Shown in pieces: positions 8,461-15,703 of a stretch of DNA of 34,650 nucleotides. Source of the DNA: Paraglaciecola hydrolytica. Lineage in GTDB: Bacteria > Pseudomonadota > Gammaproteobacteria > Enterobacterales > Alteromonadaceae. Position numbers and translations under genes: made by a program. Under the pieces are notes generated by a model that did not search any database, was not told where the DNA came from, and saw only the letters and a list, made by a program, of their open reading frames with translations. How positions within the stretch are numbered: position 1 is the stretch's first letter; every line of letters starts with the position of its first letter. The DNA lies in contig NZ_LSNE01000020.1 of the NCBI RefSeq assembly GCF_001565895.1, forward strand, positions 234,904 through 269,553, read 5' to 3'.

Positions 8461-8509
8461 TCGCGAACGACGAGTATTTAGTTAACATCTAAGGCTCGTC
8501 GCTTCGCGA
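8461..8509. terminator. Inverted repeat between convergent genes
   Basis: TCGCGAACGACGAG at 8461-8474 pairs with CTCGTCGCTTCGCGA at 8495-8509; the match is complete apart from one unpaired base, with a 20-base loop. It sits between the stops of the lipoprotein and OsmC genes. There is no T run on either side, so it may be a transcription block, an mRNA stabiliser or a copy of a dispersed palindromic repeat. Confidence 0.45.
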
Positions 8510-8542
8510 TTAGCGCTGCATACCCTTTATTTTGTTAAATCA

Positions 8543-8941
8543 TCAAACAACAACCGAATGCACTTCCGTACTGACAGCCGTCATCAATTTATGAATAGGA
8601 CATTTATCGGCAATAGCGGCCAAGGCCTGACGTTGTTCATCATTTAAGTCACCGTTTAGTTTTAGACTTACATTAAGTACATACACACCTTTGGCTTCGC
8701 GGCTGTTGTCACGTTCAATTTCAATATCGACACTTTCCAAGGGAATTTGTTTGCGTTTGGCATACATTAAGATGGTTATTGCCTTGCAAGCCGCAAGAGA
8801 AGCATCATATAGATCATGAGGATCCGGTGCTGAATCGTCACCACCTAAACTGGCTGCCACATCAGCAAACAGCGTGTGTTGGTGGATACGAATCGTCTGA
8901 CGGTAGGTGCCCTTGTCACTTTTTTGTAAACTGATAGTCAT
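8543..8941 (-). CDS. OsmC/Ohr family peroxiredoxin-like protein
   Basis: A 132-residue protein with the OsmC fold signature. The two cysteines expected for thiol-dependent hydroperoxide reduction are Cys52 in LAACKAITILMYAKRK and Cys114 in ADKCPIHKLM. Members of the family reduce organic hydroperoxides in the cytoplasm, usually with dihydrolipoamide or a similar donor. Length is normal. GGGGAG lies about six bases before the ATG. It follows the pirin gene on the same strand after 68 bases, so they may be co-transcribed, which fits a stress-response grouping. Which subfamily (OsmC, Ohr or YhfA-like) cannot be decided from sequence alone; it is closest in appearance to the YhfA-like group. Confidence 0.88.
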   Translation of the reverse strand: MTISLQKSDKGTYRQTIRIHQHTLFADVAASLGGDDSAPDPHDLYDASLAACKAITILMYAKRKQIPLESVDIEIERDNSREAKGVYVLNVSLKLNGDLNDEQRQALAAIADKCPIHKLMTAVSTEVHSVVV

Positions 8942-9009
8942 ACATTGTCTCCCCTTACATTACGGATTTTGCTACTACATTACTTGTGCAAGTTTGAGCT
9001 TAAACAAAC

Positions 9010-9924
9010 TTATTTAGGCAAAGGAATAAACTCGTGTTCATCATCTATGACTTTAGGAAATTTACCCGCTAACCAATCTTGTTTAGCTTGCTCGATACGC
9101 TCTTTACGACTCGATATGAAATTCCATTCAATATAACGTTTAGCCATTTTTTCGCCGCCAATAAGGGCAATTCTGGACTCTGCTGTTGCTTCAACTACAA
9201 CACCATCAGCCTCGGATAATATCACCATCGAAAATTCTGGGATCACTGTGTCTTTGATTTTAAGGCTGCCTTTCGCCACATAAACCGCGCGTTCTTCACA
9301 ATTAGCTAATTCTAAAGTTTGTCCCGTTTGCATATGGGCTTCTACATACAAGGTTTGTGCATAGGTTAAAACAGGTGATGTAAGGCCGTAGGCGGATCCC
9401 ATTAACACTCGAATTGGCACCCCATTAACGTTAACAGCAGGAATACTGGCTGATGGATAGTGATAAAAAGCGGGATCGATCTCTTCGTCTTTTTCCGGTA
9501 AAGCTAACCAAAGTTGTAAACCGTGCAATGTATGCTCAATGTTTTTCACTTCGGGTCGTTCACGTTCAGAATGAGTAATGCCTTTGCCCGCTACCATCAG
9601 ATTTATATCGCCAGGAGTGATAGTGGCATAACTACCCAAGGAGTCACGATGTAATATTTCACCTTCAAAAAGATAAGTGACAGTGGCTAAATTAATGTGA
9701 GGATGTGGGCGCACATTAATACCAGAGCCAGCGGGGAAAGTTGCGGGTCCCATATGATCAAAAAATATCCACGGGCCAACCATTTTACGTTCTGTGGTGG
9801 GTAAAGTACGGCGCACCGAAAACTCACCTAAATCTTTAGCTCGCGGTTGAATGAGCAACTCAATAGCGTCACAGCCTTTATTAAATTGGCAATCTAGTTC
9901 TATGTTTTTGCTTTCAATACTCAT
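9010..9924 (-). CDS. Pirin family protein
   Basis: A 304-residue bicupin. The metal ligands of pirins are present: His74 and His76 in RPHPHINLA, His118 and Glu120 in GITHSERE. Other family marks are VGPWIFFDHMGP and HGLQLWLALP. Pirins bind iron; some act as quercetin 2,3-dioxygenases, others as redox-sensitive regulators, and which applies here is unknown. The ORF can be extended 13 codons upstream to 9963, but AAGGAG at 9931-9936 lies six bases before the ATG at 9924, so that start is chosen. It is followed on the same strand by OsmC and preceded, 80 bases away, by a protein of unknown function. Confidence 0.92.
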   Translation of the reverse strand: MSIESKNIELDCQFNKGCDAIELLIQPRAKDLGEFSVRRTLPTTERKMVGPWIFFDHMGPATFPAGSGINVRPHPHINLATVTYLFEGEILHRDSLGSYATITPGDINLMVAGKGITHSERERPEVKNIEHTLHGLQLWLALPEKDEEIDPAFYHYPSASIPAVNVNGVPIRVLMGSAYGLTSPVLTYAQTLYVEAHMQTGQTLELANCEERAVYVAKGSLKIKDTVIPEFSMVILSEADGVVVEATAESRIALIGGEKMAKRYIEWNFISSRKERIEQAKQDWLAGKFPKVIDDEHEFIPLPK

Positions 9925-9930
9925 GCTTTT

Positions 9931-9936
9931 CTCCTT
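9931..9936 (-). promoter_or_regulatory. Ribosome-binding site fixing the pirin start
   Basis: AAGGAG on the minus strand, six bases upstream of the ATG ending at 9924. It favours the 304-residue protein over a start 39 bases further upstream. Confidence 0.75.
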
Positions 9937-10004
9937 TTTGTAAGAATTGTCGCAAGTGAGCAACTATCCTAGTTTAACTAAACGCTAGCTGAAGGGTATG
10001 ACTT

Positions 10005-10517
10005 TTAATCTAGTCGCAATACATCCCATGCCCAATCTGCAAGGGGTAAAGCCAAACTAGTGGCAAACATCTGATAGTCTTTTTTGCCCAGCGCCTGCAC
10101 CACAGTTTTAAATTGTGCCTTGGCTTTGATCATCCGCGGATACAAAAGTTGTAAACGCGCCTCTGCATGGTCATCAAAGTGACTATCACGAATGGCTAAA
10201 ATTTTGTGGCTAAGTTGATAAAACTCGATGATGTAGCCAAGCAATTTAAGGTAAACCAACAACATTCTTTTATTTTTAAATTGAATCGTTGAACCAGACT
10301 GCGCTACGGCTCCCGCAAACTGATAGTTGTTATAGGCTGATGCGGTTTCACTGAGCTTTTGCAAAGAGGCATAAAATTGCTGCAACAAAATTAAATAAGA
10401 ATGTGTTACCTCTTGCTTTGTATCTGACAGGTGGTCAATCGTTTGCTGCCCATCAAAATCAGCGAGTTCGAGACACAACATATCTAAAGATATAAGATGG
10501 CGCGTGAGGTTTTGCAT
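10005..10517 (-). CDS. Helical protein of unknown function
   Basis: A 170-residue protein I do not recognise. The sequence is rich in Leu, Gln, Ala and Lys and looks alpha-helical throughout (e.g. YLILLQQFYASLQKLSETA and KLLGYIIEFYQLSHKIL), with no signal peptide, metal-binding motif or clear membrane segment. It ends in ADWAWDVLRLD. AAGAG lies about seven bases before the ATG, a weak ribosome-binding site. It is 80 bases upstream of the pirin gene on the same strand and could be the first gene of a pirin-OsmC unit. Codon use resembles its neighbours, so it is probably a real gene of the lineage. Confidence 0.7.
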   Translation of the reverse strand: MQNLTRHLISLDMLCLELADFDGQQTIDHLSDTKQEVTHSYLILLQQFYASLQKLSETASAYNNYQFAGAVAQSGSTIQFKNKRMLLVYLKLLGYIIEFYQLSHKILAIRDSHFDDHAEARLQLLYPRMIKAKAQFKTVVQALGKKDYQMFATSLALPLADWAWDVLRLD

Positions 10518-10823
10518 TATTGCTCTTTGGCATCCCTTATGTTGTGCTTATCTAAAGCTAAGCATATTAGCCTAAATGCGAGTGAGAAAAAGCCCATTCT
10601 ATCCTTCAATGCCACGTGACAATCAAGTAAACTACCCGCCAAATTAGATTTAACTCAACGTGCTTATTTTGACACTTACGCCACCCTAGTTATTGCTCAT
10701 TAACCTCTGTGATATAGAGGTATCGCTGAATACTGTTGTTATTCAGTTTCTTAATTTGACTTATTTCATTCGAAAAATCGCATTTGCTCGTTGTGACGTT
10801 TCATTATTAAAACAAGGTAAAAC
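10518..10823. other. Divergent intergenic region before the SulP operon
   Basis: The region separates the minus-strand helical protein from the SulP operon and must carry both promoters. A small dyad, ACCTCT at 10703-10708 and AGAGGT at 10716-10721 with a seven-base gap, could be an operator. No ORF with coding character was seen. Confidence 0.4.
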
Positions 10824-12314
10824 ATGTTCAACAATTATAAAACTGAGTGGTTCTCAAATGTGCGAGGTGATTTACTCGCGGGAACTGTAGTGGCACTGGC
10901 TTTGATCCCCGAGGCGATTGCGTTTTCGATTATTGCTGGGGTTGATCCCAAAGTGGGGCTATATGCCTCGTTTTGTATCGCGGTCATTATTGCCTTTGTG
11001 GGCGGTCGCCCAGGTATGATATCTGCGGCAACCGGTGCTATGGCACTGTTGATGGTGACTTTAGTAAAAGATCACGGTTTGCAATATTTGTTAGTGGCGA
11101 CCCTATTAACCGGTGTACTGCAGGTCTTGGCGGGTTATCTCAAATTAGGTGGCTTGATGCGCTTTGTGTCACGCTCAGTGGTCACAGGCTTTGTTAATGC
11201 CTTAGCCATTCTGATTTTTATGGCGCAATTACCCGAACTGACTAACGTAACCTGGCATGTTTACGCCATGACTATTGCTGGTCTAGGTGTTATTTATTTA
11301 TTCCCTTATTTACCGGTTATAGGCAAGAGCATTCCTTCTCCTTTGGTGTGCATAGTATCGATGACCGCCATTGCCATGATAATTGGTCTGGATATTCGTA
11401 CCGTGGGCGACATGGGTGAATTACCCGATACTTTGCCAATCTTTTTGTGGCCTGAAGTACCCTTAAATCTCGAAACCCTGATGATAGTCCTGCCCTATTC
11501 AATCGGCTTGGCTGCCGTGGGTTTACTCGAATCCATGATGACAGAAACCATAGTGGACGAACTTACCGATACTACCAGTGATCGTAATCAAGAATGTAAA
11601 GGCCAAGGTATTGCCAACATAGGCGCAGGTTTGTTTGGTGGCATGGCGGGTTGTGCCATGATTGGCCAATCCATTATCAACGTAAAATCCGGTGGCCGTG
11701 GGCGTTTATCCACTTTTGTGGCGGGTCTGTTTTTAATCATCATGGTGGTGTTTTTAGACGAATGGATTAAACAAATCCCCATGGCGGCCTTGGTTGCTGT
11801 GATGATCATGGTATCCATAGGTACCTTTTCGTGGACTTCCATTACCGATCTTAAGAAAAACCCTAAGTCATCCAGCATCGTAATGATAGCGACGGTTATT
11901 GTAGTGGTATTTACTCACAACCTCGCACTAGGTGTAATGGTAGGTGTATTGTTAGCCACCTTGTTTTTTGCCAACAAAATTGGCCGTTTTATGGTGGTTA
12001 AAACAGATAATGCAGAACAAAGTGACGAGCGTAGCTACAAAGTTGTTGGTCAGGTGTTTTTTGCCTCTTCTGAGCAATTTGTTGCCTCATTTGATTTTAA
12101 AGAAGCCGTTGCCAAGATCAAAATCGATCTGTCACAGGCCCATTTTTGGGATATCACCTCAGTATCCGCTTTAGATAAAGTAGTGATTAAATACCGTCGT
12201 GAGGGTGCAGAGGTTGAGTTAATTGGCATGAATGACGCCACCGCCACAGTAGTAGACAAATTTGGTGTGCATAACGATCCGGCTGAAGTTGATAAACTGA
12301 TGGGCGGTCATTAA
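10824..12314 (+). CDS. SulP family inorganic anion transporter with STAS domain
   Basis: A 496-residue inner-membrane protein. The first about 390 residues hold the repeated hydrophobic helices of SulP permeases, starting with the typical [19 protein letters not shown] motif and including [19 protein letters not shown] and [16 protein letters not shown]. Residues about 400-496 form a C-terminal STAS domain ([31 protein letters not shown]). Substrates in the family include sulfate, bicarbonate and other anions; which one is carried here cannot be read from the sequence. AAGG lies seven bases before the ATG. It is the first gene of a five-gene run; the next start is only 10 bases after its stop. 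Confidence 0.92.
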   Translation: MFNNYKTEWFSNVRGDLLAGTVVALALIPEAIAFSIIAGVDPKVGLYASFCIAVIIAFVGGRPGMISAATGAMALLMVTLVKDHGLQYLLVATLLTGVLQVLAGYLKLGGLMRFVSRSVVTGFVNALAILIFMAQLPELTNVTWHVYAMTIAGLGVIYLFPYLPVIGKSIPSPLVCIVSMTAIAMIIGLDIRTVGDMGELPDTLPIFLWPEVPLNLETLMIVLPYSIGLAAVGLLESMMTETIVDELTDTTSDRNQECKGQGIANIGAGLFGGMAGCAMIGQSIINVKSGGRGRLSTFVAGLFLIIMVVFLDEWIKQIPMAALVAVMIMVSIGTFSWTSITDLKKNPKSSSIVMIATVIVVVFTHNLALGVMVGVLLATLFFANKIGRFMVVKTDNAEQSDERSYKVVGQVFFASSEQFVASFDFKEAVAKIKIDLSQAHFWDITSVSALDKVVIKYRREGAEVELIGMNDATATVVDKFGVHNDPAEVDKLMGGH

Positions 12315-12324
12315 GGAGAGCGAC

Positions 12325-13191
12325 ATGAATAAAATAATAGCTTGTATTGATGGTTCGGTTATCACTAGCGCAGTATGTAACGCTGCTGCTTGGGCCGCCA
12401 AACGCTTAAATAAACCTATTTTATTTTTGCACACCATTGAACGTCCTCAACAACATGGCGCCGACGATTTAACCGGTGCTATTGGTTTAGGTGCACGCAC
12501 TAGTTTATTGCAAGAAATGGCGAGACTAGACGAAGAGCGCAGCAAACTTGCTCTGCAACACGGCAAAGATATGTTAAGCGCAGCGGTATCTACTGCAGAA
12601 TCTGCAGGTGTCAGCCAGATTGAACAAAAACAACGTCATGGTGACTTACTTGATGCCCTGACTGAGCTTGAAGCAGAGGCTCGTTTGATGGTCGTTGGGC
12701 GCAGTGGCGAAGGACATAATAGTGAAACTGGCCAAGCTAGTTTTAGAGCCCTTGGCTCCCATATTGAATCATTGATCCGTAGCGTACATACACCGCTTAT
12801 CATAGTGCCTCCCACTTTTACTCAGCCAAGCCGTTTTATGCTGGCTTATGATGGCCGTTCCACTGCCGACCAAGCGATTAAAAAAATTATTGCGGGCGGT
12901 TTATTAAAAGGTCTGGAATGCCATTTAGTGATGGTAAAAAATACCGCTGCAGGTCAGGCTGAAAAACTAGCAGAGGCACAACGATTACTGACCAATGAAG
13001 GTTTTGTGGTTCATGCAAATCTGCTTGAAGGTAATATTTCAGATGTGTTACTGGCATATCAGCAACAACATCAGATTGAGCTCTTAGTCATGGGGGCTTT
13101 TGCTCACTCTAAAATCCGCCAATTATTTTTAGGCAGTAATACCATTCGTATGATTGAACGCAGCAGTATTCCACTGATAGTTGTCCAATAA
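12325..13191 (+). CDS. Tandem-domain universal stress protein
   Basis: A 288-residue protein with two UspA-type domains, about 1-155 and 168-288. The first begins KIIACIDGS and carries MVVGRSGEGHNSE with LGSHIESLIR; the second begins RFMLAYDGRSTADQAI and ends VMGAFAHSKIRQLFLGSNT and IPLIVVQ. In the first domain the Gly pattern of ATP-binding members is partly kept; in the second His replaces the second Gly. The AAGGAGAG ribosome-binding site precedes the ATG. Its position ten bases after a SulP gene suggests that it modulates or accompanies the transporter, a pairing known to occur in other bacteria. Confidence 0.9.
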   Translation: MNKIIACIDGSVITSAVCNAAAWAAKRLNKPILFLHTIERPQQHGADDLTGAIGLGARTSLLQEMARLDEERSKLALQHGKDMLSAAVSTAESAGVSQIEQKQRHGDLLDALTELEAEARLMVVGRSGEGHNSETGQASFRALGSHIESLIRSVHTPLIIVPPTFTQPSRFMLAYDGRSTADQAIKKIIAGGLLKGLECHLVMVKNTAAGQAEKLAEAQRLLTNEGFVVHANLLEGNISDVLLAYQQQHQIELLVMGAFAHSKIRQLFLGSNTIRMIERSSIPLIVVQ

Positions 13192-13204
13192 GTGGATAAA
13201 CAAA

Positions 13205-13540
13205 ATGCAAGCTGAAGTAAAAATCGACGAACTGATTATAGGCACAGGCAAAGCCGCCGAACGCGGCGCGTTAATCACTGCCCATTATCGTGGCTGGTTA
13301 GAAGACGGCACTGAGTTTGATTCTTCGTTTAAAAATGCTGCTCCATTTCAAACTGTGCTCAGTAACAAACGCGTGATCCAAGGCTGGATCCTCGGTTTGC
13401 AAGGCATGTGTGAAGGCGGTAAACGCAAATTGTGGGTGCCTGCTGAATTAGCCTATGGGGAACGCCAGATTGGTAATATGATCCCTGCTAATAGCAATCT
13501 GATTTTTGAAATCGAATTACTTGAAGTGCTTACTCGTTAA
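13205..13540 (+). CDS. FKBP-type peptidyl-prolyl cis-trans isomerase
   Basis: A 111-residue single-domain FKBP without signal peptide, so cytoplasmic. Active-site residues of the family are in place: Tyr28 in HYRGW, Phe38 and Asp39 in EFDSSF, Val57, Ile58 and Trp61 in VIQGWILGL, Tyr84 in AYGER and Phe101 in IFEIELLEV. The frame extends to a TTG at 13181 inside the upstream stress-protein gene; the ATG at 13205 is preferred because it matches the normal domain boundary and follows the upstream stop by 13 bases. Its ribosome-binding site is weak, so translation may depend on coupling to the upstream gene. Confidence 0.92.
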   Translation: MQAEVKIDELIIGTGKAAERGALITAHYRGWLEDGTEFDSSFKNAAPFQTVLSNKRVIQGWILGLQGMCEGGKRKLWVPAELAYGERQIGNMIPANSNLIFEIELLEVLTR

Positions 13541-13564
13541 AAACGGCTAAAACTAGGAATAAAC

Positions 13565-14209
13565 ATGATCAAACTTTATCAATATCATCACTGCCCTTAT
13601 TGTGTTCGTGCCGACATGGTAGCGAACTATAAAAATATCCCTCATGAAAAAGTGTATTTACTCAACGATGACGAAAAAAGCTGTTATGACTTAGTCAACG
13701 CCAAGATGGTGCCTATAGTGCAATTCGACGATGGTGAAGCCTTTGGTGAAAGTTTGGATATCGTTGCTCGATTTGAAAAAATAGGTGACAGCGCTAAAGT
13801 GCTTAGCGAAGGTAATGGTGTTGCTCAATTTGACGAGTTGTTTGCCAGCATAAAAGACGCAATGCGTTGTCTGACCTACCCACGCAGTATCATGCTCGAT
13901 TTGCCTGAATATGCCACACAATCAGCTTGCGATTATTTTCAGCACAAAAAAGAAAAAATGATTGAAAAATCCTTCGCCCAAGCCATGGCTGAATCAGAAC
14001 AACATATCGTGGCTGTTAACAAGATTCTGGCACGCTTACCCGTATTACCGAGCAATAACACCTTAAGTATGGACGACGTATTGGTTTTCCCTACTTTGCG
14101 TAACTTAAGCATGGTCAAAGGTTTGGTATTTCCTGCAGATCTTAAAAGCTATATTGTTCACATTGCCAAGCTAACCCAAACGGAAACCTATTTCGCCAAA
14201 GCGTTATAA
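13565..14209 (+). CDS. grxB: Glutaredoxin 2
   Basis: A 214-residue protein, almost the length of E. coli Grx2 (215). The thioredoxin-like N-terminal domain starts KLYQYHHCPYC with the Cys10-Pro-Tyr-Cys13 active site, and continues with KNIPHEKVYLLNDDE, KMVPIVQFDDG and ESLDIV, closely following the E. coli protein. The rest is the all-helical GST-like C-terminal domain. It reduces disulfides and glutathione mixed disulfides in the cytoplasm. AGGAA lies about seven bases before the ATG. It is the fourth gene of the SulP operon, 24 bases after the FKBP gene. Confidence 0.93.
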   Translation: MIKLYQYHHCPYCVRADMVANYKNIPHEKVYLLNDDEKSCYDLVNAKMVPIVQFDDGEAFGESLDIVARFEKIGDSAKVLSEGNGVAQFDELFASIKDAMRCLTYPRSIMLDLPEYATQSACDYFQHKKEKMIEKSFAQAMAESEQHIVAVNKILARLPVLPSNNTLSMDDVLVFPTLRNLSMVKGLVFPADLKSYIVHIAKLTQTETYFAKAL

Positions 14210-14226
14210 ACAATATAGGAACTTAT

Positions 14227-15558
14227 ATGCCACTTAAACTCAGAGGTGTACTGCTTGCTTTATTTTGTTTGCTGGCAGCCTGTCAGCCACAAACCTCGGA
14301 AAATGTAGACAAAACACTTAGTACAAACGTGCTGCAAGCCATCCCCAGCACTCTCAAGTTTGAGCAAGGCCGTTATCAAATTTATCGGGGTGATAGCCCT
14401 TATTTTATTAAAGGCGCTGGCGGAAGTAGCAATTTGCCTTTACTGGCAGCATCAGGTGGTAACTCGGTACGGACGTGGGGCACTGATAAAGCGCAACAAG
14501 TCTTAGATGGAGCCCACGCCAATGGTTTAACAGTGATGTTAGGACTACGTATAGGCCACGAGCGTCATGGTTTTGATTATGATGATAAAGCTGCTGTTGC
14601 AGAGCAAAAAGAAGCCGTTCGAGAGCAAATACTTAAATTCAAAGATCACCCTGCTTTATTAGTGTGGGGCATTGGCAACGAAGTTGACTTATTCTACACC
14701 AATACCAATGTGTGGTACGCCATTGAAGACATCGCCAGTATGATCAAAGAACTCGATCCAAACCATCTTGTTACCACAGTCACCGCAGGTATAGATAAAA
14801 CCAAAGCTGATTTTATTAAAGAACGTGTACCCAGCATCGATTATTTAAGTATTAACATCTATGGTGGTTTAGAAAACCTGCCACAACATTTGTTAGATAT
14901 CGCTTATCAAGGTGCTTATGTCGTAACAGAATGGGGGCCGACTGGCCATTGGCAAATAGCCAAAACCGATTGGGATGTACCTATCGAACAAACCAGTACT
15001 GAAAAAGCCGCGTCTTATCGCAGTCGTTATGCGGCAGGCATTGCCGCAGCGCCAGAGCGAGCACTTGGCTCTTATGCGTTTTTATGGGGGCAAAAACAAG
15101 AAACCACCCCAACTTGGTATGGTGTATTTACTGAAGCGGGTGAACCAACCGAAGTCGTGGATAGCTTGCAATATTTATGGACTGGCCAATGGCCTGAGCA
15201 GCGTGCACCAGCTATCACGTCTTTTAGACTTAATGGCAAACCAGCCGCAGACAGTGTGCATGTGAATCTAGGGCAAACCAATGAGGCTGAAGTAGAGCTT
15301 ATTCAACATGACGAACAAGGTCTTAGTATTCGCTGGGAAATTTTAGCTGAGAGTACTGATATCAAAGCCGGTGGTGATCGTGAATCACGGCCACAAGCCC
15401 TAAGTGGATTGATCGTAGCGCAGCAAGACAACAAACTAACCTTTACCACCCCCGCAGAGCCTGGCGCTTATCGTTTATTTATGTATGCCACTAACCCAGC
15501 CAATAAAGTGGCTAACGCTAATATTCCGTTTTATGTGGATGTAACAGCAAAAAATTAA
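14227..15558 (+). CDS. Glycosidase-like TIM-barrel lipoprotein
   Basis: A 443-residue protein with a lipoprotein signal (LLAAC, Cys19). Residues about 40-310 look like a clan GH-A TIM barrel of the glycoside hydrolase 2/5 type: VRTWG, the acid/base Glu152 in WGIGNEVD, DYLSINIYGG, and the probable nucleophile Glu235 in VTEWGPTGHW, then a terminal-strand GSYAFLWGQK. Residues about 330-443 form a beta-rich Ig-like domain. It is probably anchored in the outer membrane and acts on a glycan, perhaps a beta-glucan, but the substrate cannot be assigned. It starts 17 bases after grxB with AGGAA upstream, so it belongs to the SulP operon, an odd companion for thiol and stress genes. Confidence 0.82.
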   Translation: MPLKLRGVLLALFCLLAACQPQTSENVDKTLSTNVLQAIPSTLKFEQGRYQIYRGDSPYFIKGAGGSSNLPLLAASGGNSVRTWGTDKAQQVLDGAHANGLTVMLGLRIGHERHGFDYDDKAAVAEQKEAVREQILKFKDHPALLVWGIGNEVDLFYTNTNVWYAIEDIASMIKELDPNHLVTTVTAGIDKTKADFIKERVPSIDYLSINIYGGLENLPQHLLDIAYQGAYVVTEWGPTGHWQIAKTDWDVPIEQTSTEKAASYRSRYAAGIAAAPERALGSYAFLWGQKQETTPTWYGVFTEAGEPTEVVDSLQYLWTGQWPEQRAPAITSFRLNGKPAADSVHVNLGQTNEAEVELIQHDEQGLSIRWEILAESTDIKAGGDRESRPQALSGLIVAQQDNKLTFTTPAEPGAYRLFMYATNPANKVANANIPFYVDVTAKN

Positions 15559-15646
15559 GGCACAGGCTGGTGAGTCGGTAATAGTCATCAGTGAAAACAC
15601 TAATGACTATTTTAAAACGATGACAATGAAGTTCGTCGTTGAGCTC

Positions 15647-15674
15647 AAAAAAAACGGCTGTAAATCACAGCCGT
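15647..15674 (-). terminator. Rho-independent terminator of the IorAB-type operon
   Basis: ACGGCTGT at 15654-15661 and ACAGCCGT at 15667-15674 form a perfect 8-bp stem with a 5-base loop. On the minus strand it is followed directly by a run of T (15653-15647). It lies 29 bases past the stop of the molybdopterin subunit gene, ending that transcript. Confidence 0.92.
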
Positions 15675-15703
15675 AAATGTTATTTATTGAACCAAACTCT
15701 TTA

